50,119 nt of DNA, taken from NCBI GenBank assembly GCA_002751075.1, contig NAOQ01000448.1:9040-59158 (forward strand), in the 5' to 3' direction. Shown piece by piece: positions 24,901-35,800 of the stretch. A model generated the notes under the pieces. It was given only the letters and a program-made list of their open reading frames with translations, was not told the origin of the DNA and did not search any database. Source of the stretch: Ichthyophonus hoferi. Its lineage: Eukaryota > Opisthokonta > Ichthyosporea > Ichthyophonida > Ichthyophonidae. Made by a program: the position numbers and the translations under genes. Numbering within the stretch: position 1 is the first letter of the stretch; each line of letters starts with the position of its first letter.

Positions 24901-27191
24901 TGGGTTGTTATTGTAGGTGTAGTGCTAAAATAAAAGTAATCATACCCCTTGTGTTAAAGTATTACTCGATGTATGCTTTATAGTATTAGGACATTAGGAT
25001 AAGAGCCATAAATAATAATAATAATAATAATAAATAAATAAAAAATGTAAAAAAAAAACAAAAAAAAAAAAACAAAACCAATCAAGACTACCATCGTATA
25101 ACGAAATACAACCATGCACAGCACACATAATTTTAATTAGTTAATAAAATCATTAAATAATTAAATAAAAGGACGGTGTGAATAACAATATAAGGACACC
25201 GTAAAGAGACACCAATCATAATCATACACTAAAGGTTATAAAAAAAGAAATCCTATTTTTTCTAAAATGGTTGAATCGGCATACTTTAAATATAATATAA
25301 AATTTAAAATTCAAACCTAATATAACATAAATACACTTAAACAACCTTTCTAATAGGATGTATGTCATATATACCTTTCATTAATGTGTCTAGCATATAG
25401 CGGTACCGTCGATTCTTTACTCTATGTGGGTTCCGTTGCTGATGAAGTTCATTAAGGACTAGGCTTATATCAGGATTATCCTCTGCGGATGATTGGGTCA
25501 TTCGCTAGAATAAAAATGTGTGTATATATGTATGTATGTGTGTATGTATGTATGTACATATTTAATTATATTCGAATCTAAATATAATATACCAAAATAA
25601 TACAATAAAATATTATGCAATATAATAATAAAATACCATATCATACATCATAATATCTAATAACACCACACTATACCATACACAATAAAAACCTTTTATA
25701 CAACTATATATATCATACCTTGTAGATCATTAAATAGGGCAAGATAATTATTATCCAGGTATTTTCCAAACCTGCCTGTATATCATTTTATGGCCTGTTA
25801 GAATATATATATATATTGAGACATATGTAGGCCAATGATATTTAAAATGATATTTTAAAAGTATCTAGCCATAGGTTCTGAATCATGTCAGTTGTCCTAC
25901 GCGTAGACTAATTATTATATTAATTAAACTTTACTATACGAATAGATTGTATACTACAATATAACATTCGTCATACTCACATATATGCATTACAATTAGA
26001 TACTAATATACTTTCATTATGTCATCTACGTGTTCATACATACATACATACATAAATACATACATACACACACATATACATACATATATACATAATACGT
26101 CATATACATACACATACATAAACATACATAACACATACATACACACAATCACGTGATCATAACACTTACGAAGAAACAGGGTAGGGTTGTGTTGAAGAAG
26201 CTATGATTGGGTAGGAGAGAGAAGGATATCAGATAACCAGCCAATGTATAAATATATTTGAAAATAGGGTCTTACAACAGGTTACAGGGTTAGAGTGTTG
26301 GCCAAAACATATATATAATACAAGTATATCTTACTATACATCTCACTTGTAGAGTATAGATAGATAGATAGATAGATAAACAGATAGATAGATAAATAGG
26401 TAGATAGATAGGTAGGTAGCTAGATAGATATATATATAGATAGATAGAGAGAGAGGTAGATAGATAGATATTGTAGTATAAAGCAGATGAGGGCTACTGG
26501 GTTAATAAAATACTGGAAGAAACATAAAGAGATTAATAGTAATAGCATTATTATTATTAGACCTTAGTATAGAAAATTGTTTACAAAACAACATAAAAAA
26601 ATACAACGCCACGTATTCTAGCTACGCAGGAAGTCAAATTGGATAATAATAGTTAGTTTATATATATATGAGTGCGCTTTGGTATTCTTGTATTTTTTTA
26701 AAAGAAGAATTTAAGGATATTTATCTTGACACCTGACTTACTAGTATGTTGGTATTGGTATTATTAGTATTATTGTTAGTATTGTTATTATTATTATTAG
26801 TATTATTCTTATTAGTAGTATTAGTATTATTACTATTATCAGTATTATAATAAGCAGTAGTAATAGCAATAGTAATACTAGTATTAGTATTAGTATTAGT
26901 ATTACCATTATCATTATTATTACTATTACTTATTACAATAAACAACCACGCCACCAAAAAACAACACAGTAAACTCTTCAGGCGAGGCAAGATATAACTA
27001 TGCCAAGAATTCTATTTCAAACAACTACATAACAACTACATAAAACATTGACAACAATCAAATACTTCATCTAAAGCCACCGCCTTCTCTTCAAACGTAG
27101 GGTCAACATCAGTCATCTGTATGCTAATCACTGTAATATCAGACCGGCTTAGCAAATAATTTACAATAATATCTCTTTCTATTGAGTTCAT
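21955..27191 (-). CDS. CCDC97: CCDC97-like protein (DUF2052 family), 6 exons
   Basis: In animals CCDC97 associates with the SF3B part of the U2 snRNP. Minus-strand exons: 27191-27066, 25504-25375, 24557-24384, 23289-23078, 22652-22557, 22050-21955 (834 nt, 277 residues, phases all matching). Diagnostic parts: RVKNRRYRYMLDTLMKG, then NYFSDAYMKSRNPTLFHEM, IGQYL, then the C-terminal FLSGKDQDIDYP and a terminal RDAEDRYFDED. These are the order and spacing of the family's (R)VKNRRY...YFSD...IGQYL...F(L)xGKDxDxDY...RYFDE. Exon 4 inserts an acidic then charged low-complexity stretch (EEFDSDSEDE, then EREREREREKDKEREAER) encoded by a GAGAGG-type repeat. The first exon (MNSIERDIIVNYLLSRSD) is assigned by phase and DPTFEEKAVALDE; exon 2 also has an in-frame ATG as its second codon. 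The intron between exons 3 and 4 holds the assembly gap. Confidence 0.9.
22650..22662 (-). promoter_or_regulatory. NAGNAG tandem acceptor of CCDC97-like exon 5
   Basis: On the minus strand the acceptor reads TATACAGCAG before AATCAAAGACC. Splicing after the first AG would add one Gln; splicing after the second would not. Both keep frame. Confidence 0.75.
22664..22742. repeat. purine-rich GAGAGG tract in intron 4 of the CCDC97-like gene
   Basis: Plus-strand GAGAGGGAGAGAGAGAGGGA runs, which are polypyrimidine on the transcribed minus strand just upstream of exon 5's acceptor region. A related CT-rich tract at 23108-23215 is inside exon 4 and encodes its Glu/Arg stretch. Confidence 0.8.
23514..24208. 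other. assembly gap (695 N) in simple repeat
   Basis: Unknown bases flanked on both sides by (TAGTGTATAGTATA)-type repeat. The gap lies inside an intron of the CCDC97-like gene, and flanking exons match in phase, so no coding loss is implied. Any open frame through it is an artefact. Confidence 0.98.
26036..26150. repeat. (CATA)n microsatellite
   Basis: CATACATACATACA-type repeats with minor interruptions, in intron 1 of the CCDC97-like gene. Confidence 0.85.
26351..26475. repeat. (GATA)n microsatellite
   Basis: GATAGATAGATAGATA repeats with AGGTAGGTAG variants, in intron 1 of the CCDC97-like gene. Confidence 0.9.
26738..26935. repeat. (TTA/GTA)n trinucleotide microsatellite
   Basis: About 200 bases of TATTAGTATTATTA-like trinucleotides in intron 1 of the CCDC97-like gene. 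It gives a spurious Asn/Thr-rich frame on the minus strand. Confidence 0.85.
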
Positions 27192-28539
27192 GTTTAATTT
27201 TTAATATTTCTTGATATTACTTGCTATGTAAATAGTATAGGGAATAATATAAGTAATAATATAAGTTAAAGTGTATGTAGTGATGTAAGGTATAATATAA
27301 TATATAATTCTGTTATAAAAAGATATGGTATGGTAAATATTAGATTAGGGTGAAAGTTTGCAGTATATATATATCCAAGAAGTTGTTTATGGAAAGTAAA
27401 TAAAGTAAATATAACGATAAGATATATCTATCTGTATCCATTATAACCACCATTATTATGTGTAAAAGGCCAGTTTGGAGGTAGGGCTGGAAGTGTTATG
27501 CGGTAAATAATTTAAATAGATTGCATCTGTATTATATAATGGAGTATATAAGTATTATATTTTTATATTTATGTATATATGTATTTTAAATTTATTATAC
27601 ATATGCAATATATAGGTGTTATAAAGATACTATATTTATGGGTAGAGATATATTTTACATGTATTGCATTGCATATACATTATATATATTTATTGTTACA
27701 ATATTATAGACCAATATATATATTAGATATATGTTGAGTTAAAACGGTATTTTATTTGAATAATATAAGCAATATACATATGTATTTGTTTTACATATAT
27801 GGTATATATAATACGTTCTAGATTTAGGTAGTAGGTTTATGTATTATATTAGTATTATATTGGCGTTATATCAAATTTACATAATACATTATGTATATAG
27901 TATATGTTTCTTACTTACGCATGACATGCAATACGTAAATGATTCATTTATTATGTATGTCTTATGTATATATCCTACTTATATTATGTATATATGTATC
28001 TTGTAAAAATTATGTAACTGATATGTACGTTACGCAAATCCTCTATATATTATAAATATGCTATATTTATTATTTATTGTTTGGATAAATTTTTTGATCG
28101 GAAATCGCCATTCATAGCAATCGCATGAACACCAAAAGTTTCATACACAAACCACATGATCTCATACTTCCCAAAGTTTCAACAACTCTTGAGTGTCAAA
28201 AAAAAAGAAATAAGAACTTAAACTATACACAAGAAAAGCATGTATTGCAACCAACATATATACATTATCATTATTATAGTCTAGTTTTCATCACACAAAT
28301 ACGCTAATAGATGTGAGTTATCTTAATAACTTTATTAAGCAACTTGTTTTCTGTAGGAAACGTAACATATTTAGTGCTCTTATATGTTGAATTGGACCCT
28401 GAATCAATCAGGAACTAATTCTAACATATTGTACATGGAAAACTTAGATATCTTAGATTAAACAATTGGCTTGTTAATCGTTATACCTATAAACAAAAGC
28501 TAGCTGTGCTAGCATTCTTTATGGCTCGAGACACGTTTA
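27192..28539. other. 5' flank of the CCDC97-like gene, no gene seen
   Basis: Extremely AT-rich (TATA, TATGTA runs) to about 28090, then moderately AT-rich. No supportable exon and no clear promoter motif upstream of the ATG at 27191. Confidence 0.5.
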
Positions 28540-29140
28540 TGATTAGAAACCACCAGAAAATATCATCATTCAATACACCAATCAATTGGCAGGTGCCTGA
28601 TAAGGACTAAAAAAGTATCACTAAATAATCTAAATCAATCCAATTAGCCATGTCCAAGGAATTTCAGAACGACCAATCGTAGTTACTCAGAAACATTATT
28701 CCAAATTGTACCTGCATCTCGAACAGATAAGAATTGTTGATTTAGACATATACTTCCTTTCTGTAGACTCAAATTTTACTAAGAGATTCTGTTTACTTCG
28801 ACATCCTAACAAAACTACGACAATTAACTACCACACTGTAACTAGAGATCCAGTGACAGGAAAATTTGAGACCTCGGACGAGGATCTGATCTTCAACTAC
28901 AATCTACGATCTACTTGGAGAAGAACATTATCAAATCACAATATTTATGTATTATATCTGTATTATAAATGTACTATATATTACTTATATATTGTGGTAT
29001 GCATTTAAATGCATCCTTAATCCTGATAAACCCCTGCTAGGCCGCCAGGGCCAACTGGATAGCATTTACATTCGAGATTATATGAAACCACAATACATAG
29101 GTTATATCATTAATTATGAGTTACAATATATGACATGATA
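28540..29140 (+). other. GC-richer island with an unrecognised open frame
   Basis: From about 28706 to 29008 a plus-strand frame is open for 100 codons. Its middle (SNFTKRFCLLRHPNKTTTIN, then RDPVTGKFETSDEDLIFNYN) has coding-like composition, but its end runs into Tyr/Ile-rich AT sequence. An acceptor-like CTTTCTGTAG occurs at about 28760-28770. No family recognised. It could be an isolated exon, a decayed mobile-element frame or chance. Confidence 0.3.
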
Positions 29141-29989
29141 AAATATTTTGCTAGTACTAAATCAAGCTATTCAGAGTTTTTACGCAATATAATAAAATAT
29201 AATGTTGAAGTATAGTATATTATACCATAATACATCATATATTGTATTATAATGTAACACTGGGTTGATCTGCAGGCCAGTTCCTAGATTCTGCATCAAG
29301 ATTACTTTTCTTTTACATGGTTCGAGTGTGGAATATAGGTATATTTATTACATATATACCATTACATATGTAACTATATATATTATTAAAAGAAAATAAA
29401 TAGGGGAATTAGACAAGATTTCTGAAATATCACATTAAATCCAATAATTTACAGTATATATATATATATTTACACGGATTTGTATGCGATTAAGACAGAG
29501 AAGAAGCTATGTCTTAAAGGTAATTGTAAAAATTATTAAAATGGAAACTTTGAATAGCAAAGACTAAATGAATATTAGAAACATCTATTTTTTTTTAAAA
29601 AATAAATAAATACTATAATAGAAATCATACTGAGACATTAGTTTCTTTCCTATAACTGGGATTATTCAAATCCTTACTACGTTCAGTGCCACAGAAAGAT
29701 CTGATTTAGATGTGGTAATAGGATTTACCTGAAAATAAACCAGACTATATTATATTATGTTATATTATATTTAATCGTAATGCCGCAAAGCTATCATCTT
29801 CAGGATTACAAGAGATCACATAAGTCATAAACTACGCTAAGGCACCAAGTTCTACATTTTTCCTTTCCTAACAATTATAATGACTTCCACGAAGCATTAC
29901 TTTCTATTTTCACTACTAATCTAATATAATTTAATTTAATTAAGTTTAATTTCTTTCATATATGGGCATAGTTCTCAAGTTTTGCTGTG

Positions 29990-30305
29990 TTGTTTCATAA
30001 AAATATATCTTGGCCTATCTTTATTCTGCGTATGCAAAGGGACACGTTAAAACGCCCCTTAATTCGGTATTCATTTATAAGGAGAGGGAATAATGAATTA
30101 TGTGTCGGTTTAACGTGTCCCTTTGCATACACAAAATAAATATATGCTAAGACACAGTTTTATTATTAACCAAGTCAGCAGGGCTTGTCTTAGGCAGGAT
30201 GCCTAAGCAATGTGCTACTATCTGGACCCATGATCAGAAAAGCCCCAGTATATAGTTGCAGGATCTCTCCAATTGGCTGGTTGAATTTTAATAGATCATT
30301 TTAGA
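29990..30305. repeat. fold-back copy of repeat family R1
   Basis: A plus-oriented R1 segment (about 29990-30085) is followed by an inverted R1 segment (about 30090-30305). The arms share CGTATGCAAAGGGACACGTT on the plus side and its near-complement AACGTGTCCCTTTGCATACA about 50 bases later. The inverted part continues with AAGACAAGCCCTGCTGACTT and CCAATTGGAGAGATCCTGC in reverse. The result is a long imperfect hairpin. Confidence 0.75.
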
Positions 30306-32877
30306 TTGCCGTTAAACACCAACAGATAGCACTGGTATTTTCCCAGGCTATATTGATAAAAATAGCCAGCTAAGAATTTTAAATGAATATTATATGGTGA
30401 AAAGGTGTCTGGCCACTTACTTCTCACCACTATGCAAATACATGGCCTTCCCGGATATATAGTAGGGTAGTTATTGATCTCAAGTTGCGCAATAGTTGTT
30501 GTCTCATCCATGCTCAGTGTTCAGTGTGGCAACTATTGCAGGTAGAGAGCTTAAGTTAAAAACTATATAACCTTTATTTAATATAATTAAAGAATCAAAA
30601 CCCCCAAATCTTTCTCAGACAGAACCTTCTTATTCTGTATAAATATGGCATTATATATATGGTATACTTCAAAACCCAATATTAATTAAATAGTTGATCA
30701 TAAATACAGCTACTTTGTCTACTTTATATGTAACTATTTGACAGTAATATTATATTACACACTAAAAGTTAATGGACTATCAGAGCACCTAAATAGTACT
30801 TAATTTAATATGCTCAAGTGCTTAGCATCTTTTTGAATCTTAACAGACAGGTATTGAAGCATTTTTTTGAAAGGAATCGTATACTTAATAAAGATTATTT
30901 TTCAAAATCAAAAATACAACTTCCTTCGGTGTTGTAGTTATTATCTCATATATATTAAGCATTGGTTATTGATTGCAAGAAGAGAATCAAAATAATCTTA
31001 AGAAATCTTTATTCAGTGACACTGTAGAGTCTTATGTCTCAATCTTGTCATGGATTGTGACCTAAATACTCTAAAATTAACAACTTAGCATTAATTAATT
31101 AGTCCAACTATATTGACCTACGTTGTACATGTAACTATATTCAATATACGGTTCATAATGACAGACCAGGAAATCAATGCTTTAGCTTATCTTTCTTTAA
31201 TTTGGCTCCAAGATAAACCAATTCCATCTGCTACAGAGTTTTATTTAACCAATCTAATGCCTTGTTCTAGCGCTATATTTGGCATGTAAACTCAGGTCGC
31301 ATGAGAAAGGTTAACTATTGGATCCATATCACATATTTAAAGACTTAAACTAATTAACATTTAACATATTGACAACTGTCCTTCAGACGGGAAAGTAGTG
31401 AGATTTTAGCACCCAAGTTAGAATTACATTTCTACTATCTCGTGAGATAAACATAAATGTAGGTATTTATTTATTTTAATTAGAAGTGCTCACAAATGTG
31501 AAAATCCAACATTCTAGCTTGAGACTACCTGCCAGAGGTAGCTTGTTGAAACACTGAGACCTAATGTACACAGGTATATAGCACATAGAAAGCAAAGGGA
31601 CTGATGCTTCAACAAAGATAACGTGCTAATAAATATACCCTTGCCATCTGGGTTATCACAATCATAAAGGCATAAACAAATGGTATTATGAATCAAGTTT
31701 ACCAGTAGCGTGTTCTTGTTGTGGTCAAGCATATAAGGCGGGTGTGTTCTGTTCTGATTTGTTCATTACTATTGTTACTTTTTTTTTCTTTGTTTTTTTT
31801 TCTTCTTCTTTTTCTTTTATTTTTGAAAAGTATGAATTGAGCTTTTAAACTACAACATACTCCAGTATATAGCAATATAGTGTCACAAATTTTTAAGTAA
31901 TTAATACGAAAATACACTCGAATAATTGTAATAGGATGGTAGTCATTAACAGTGCGACCAGGACCAATTAAAACAATTGAGCCATAGCTTTTCTTCTTTA
32001 AAAATGTAATTTCAACAAACACAAATCATTCTATTGACAGTGACTATTATAACAGATTTTAAAGTTCATCACAATCGGAGTAGAATAGGAACTATTAGTT
32101 CAATAAATAATTGCACGAATACCATCGACGAATTCAAAGGATAAAAATCTGAACCAATCTATTATTCCAAGCTCTACAACCAATAATGTAATACTATAGT
32201 TGTTCACAGACTAATGTTATTGCAGAGAAAACTGCTTGGTGCTATTATGAGAGATAGGGAAAAAGGCAGACGGTGGTCCTCCTAGAATAATGTGATTGGC
32301 CATGCTGGTAGTGGTCTGCATAATAAATCATGTTATAATGGCCAGCCACAGTAGTAAAAATAAAAATAGTAGTAAAAATAGAAATAATAGGAAAAATAAT
32401 AATCAAAGTGGGCATAATAATAAGAATGGTAATAAGTAATAATAGTAGCAATAGAAATAATAATAATAATAATAGTAATCGTAATAATAATAATACTAAT
32501 AATCGTAATAATAATACTAATAATAATAGCAATAATAATAATAGATGTAGATAGATATATTTCCCACGCTCTGCCTATCTTCAGGGATTAACTCTGACTT
32601 ATTGTACTAAGTGAAACAGATAGAAATACTATATCTACATCCACATACATATATACACCCACACATATACACTCATAAATACATACACCTTGCAGTCCAA
32701 TCACATATAGAGGCTAGGTGCACATCATTCTATATCAAGATGAACAATAAAATAGGCTAACCATCAATAATTAGCCAACAGACACATCTCATTGGTGATT
32801 ACATACAACCAATCATACCATATATCAATATACTTTATATGCACCTTCACTCACACATGCAAACCATAATAAACCAA
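30306..32877. other. intergenic DNA with repeat R2, no gene seen
   Basis: An R2 copy lies at about 31005-31090 (CTTTATTCAGTGACACTG and GTCATGGATTGTGACCTAAA). A strong A/T-run region lies near 31770-31830. From 32345 to 32545 there is an AAT trinucleotide microsatellite. From 32640 to 32877 four CCAATC hexamers occur just past the 3' end of the coiled-coil gene. No supportable exon. Confidence 0.5.
32345..32545. repeat. (AAT)n microsatellite
   Basis: Imperfect AATAATAGTAAT-type trinucleotides over 200 bases. The Leu/Ile-rich minus-strand frame in it is spurious. Confidence 0.85.
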
Positions 32878-35800
32878 TCATATATTATCTCTTACACGGG
32901 AATCTATGTAATCCTTTCGTTCCATTGATTGGGAGAACCAAGGAAAACAACCAGTAGTAACAGGCTGTTCAGGGAAATGACGTATAGCCTGACTTGGCGC
33001 AATTGGATAAGGCAAGAGAGGAGGAGGAGAGGGAAGGAAATCCCTACTACTAGTGACCACCTCACTACAGAACATCTTCATAACATTGGGCCATATAGGC
33101 TGCAGGTTTTGATATTGATATTTGTGTGCAAGGGGAGATAGGAGAGAGTTAGTGGGTGGTATGTATGTATGTATGTATGTATGTATGTATTTATATTTAC
33201 ATTATATATAGGTATACACATGCACACACTTAAATACATATACCACCCTATTCCTCTCCTCCCCTTACCCTTGTATAGGTAGTATTATTACTCTCCGTTG
33301 CCATGCTCTCCTCCTTCTCCTCTACATCACTGTGGGGGCCAATCGCAAGACATCTTTGTAAAGAGACTTCATTGGATAGTTGTGGCAATTGCTTTGATTG
33401 ATTGCTTAATATCTTATGCAACGGATTAAATCGCCGTCTTCTAAATGGTAGCTTCGTCTGCGAAAAGAAAAACCATAATTAGATAAAAAGATGTATATAT
33501 AAGGCCTATATATATATGGCGATAAAGGTTATTGTGTAAGGGACTGAGAGAGGAGGGAGAGAAGGAATAAGAGAAGAAAGTTGATAGAAATTATAGTATA
33601 GGAATTGTAATAAGATATATCAAACCATACCATATTACATCACGCCAACCATCTCTCTTATATCATACAACCTACCCATACCACCTTCCTCTTCCTCCCA
33701 AAAAACCACATCCTACCTGTTTAAAACTATATTTGATTACTCGTCTTCTCTTTATACTCAGTTCATTCGATCGATTCTCATTGTTATACATACGATGTCC
33801 GCTACTACTAGCCATAAATAACATGGGCATATTGTGTCGTTTGTCGTTAGGTGCTCTATGTACACTGACTGATGTGTTCTCCATATTCCTATTGTTGGTA
33901 GGGCCAGTTGGTACAGAGATATATATACTTAAAAAATTTAATATTGTGTGTTTATTGGAGAGCAAAGATATCAATAACAGCATGCAATAAGAAGAGAGAA
34001 AATGAAAAATAAAAAAATAAAAAAATGTATTAAAAGGTTTTAAATTATGTTGATGGTCATTGGTGGATATTATTCGTACCCATCCTGTAGTTATACTGTA
34101 TTACTTTTAAAACCACTAGAGAAGCAAAAACTGTAATATAATGTATGAAGTTATATAAAAAAAATCTATGTGAGACTAAAGGCTTACCTTATTACATAAA
34201 ACACAGGAGATAAGACTATAAGAGGGTGAAAGAAAAAAAGGAAAAAGACAAAAAATAAAAAAATAAAAAAATATCCTCTCTGACTGTAGAAGGTTATAGG
34301 GGAGGGTTCGGTAAAAAGTGAAAATAAAATACAATAATATATAATAATATACTCTAATACTTCACACCTTGTTTCATCTTTCAACAGTAGTTGCGCCAAT
34401 ATAGCAAGGATAAACCATTATTTGGTAGCACAGCACGTACATAAAAAAAAGAATGAAAGAAAGAAAGAGGAAAAGGGAAAAGAGAAAAAAAAAAAAAGGA
34501 AATTGTAAAACAACCAAATCATAAACATAATGTCGCCAAAAAAAAAAAAGGGCCATTCATAACTACAGACAGACCTCTACTAATCAACCCTGACACCTAC
34601 TATATGGGGTAACGTATAAAGTACGGCAAGTGGAGTTAAATAAAAAGATAGTTAAACCTTTGAAGTCCAGTACTAAATGAAAATAAAAATTAAATAAGAA
34701 AGATAATAGTAAGCCACTACGAATTGTGGTATATGTATATATATCTCACAACCATATCTATAGTGTGACGTAAAAAAATAATTATAGTAATAATGTCGTA
34801 CACTGTAGTACCCTGCAGTTAGCCTGCCGAAACCATCAGATGTAAAATGATATAAATAGAATAACATTCTTAATGACCTTTAACCAATATATAGTGGATC
34901 ATGGTTTAGGTAAGATTTTGGATTGGCTAGAAGTTTCATTCCAAGATCACATCTACAGCGTGTGTGCCAATTGAGACAATAGCAGTTTCTGATATATAAA
35001 TAATGCTTAATTGATGTCATTTCATGAGCAATTTGACATTATTGCTAATAATTATTATCATTATCGGTATTGAAAAAAAAAAAGGATAAGAATTATTATT
35101 AAGGTTAATATTATAATTAATTGATATTTTGCATATGGCAGATCCAATTCTAGCACACTTTTTAATGTAGGATTTATTCTTTGCATGGCCTATTACACCC
35201 CCTTGTTTATTTGAGGTAAGATTATAAACCCTTTTCAAACATATGTATATATAAACTACTGTGTATTAAAAAATATGTACGAAGTAATTTAATAATCATT
35301 TACACTGTATAGTTTGTTTTTGACCTGCGTAATTATAATATTAATTATTCCCCAGTGTGATAGCGAGAGTTTTAGCTGTTGATTTCAGTCAAACCATAAA
35401 ATAATTATTAAAAATTAAAAACTCAAAATATGCAGTAATATTATATCGTAAATCTAAGCAGGAGATTGTACTGGTCAATAGAATATGTAAATTACCCTCA
35501 ATGTTTACGACCTCCCACGCATTAATTGGATTATGCATAGCCCCAGAGAGCCCCAGAGTTTTAAATGATATTAATTAATAATCGACATTATAAGTAGAAC
35601 TGCTTATAATAGAAATAATATTTTTAATATATACCTCACCACTAAATGAGTGAAAAGGAAAATAAATAAATGGGAAAATATGTAAGCTTTTATCATATTT
35701 TTAAATAATAAAATAGAACAGGGCAATGTCTATGTTTATTTTATCGGTGAAAATGGAACCTTTTCCTTTTATGTATGACATCTTATTTATAATCTTCTTA

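Noticed and set aside
26036-26475. Regularly repeated blocks that might suggest a CRISPR-like array
   Set aside because: They are tetranucleotide microsatellites without spacers, in a eukaryotic intron.
26721-26990. Asn/Thr-rich minus-strand frame
   Set aside because: It is a translated trinucleotide microsatellite in an intron of the CCDC97-like gene.
32245-32532. Leu-rich minus-strand frame resembling a signal or membrane segment
   Set aside because: It is a translated AAT microsatellite.
33457-33510. KQTKLPFRRR in the coiled-coil protein as a PCNA-interacting motif
   Set aside because: It lacks the two aromatic residues in the required spacing of a PIP box, so the resemblance is superficial.
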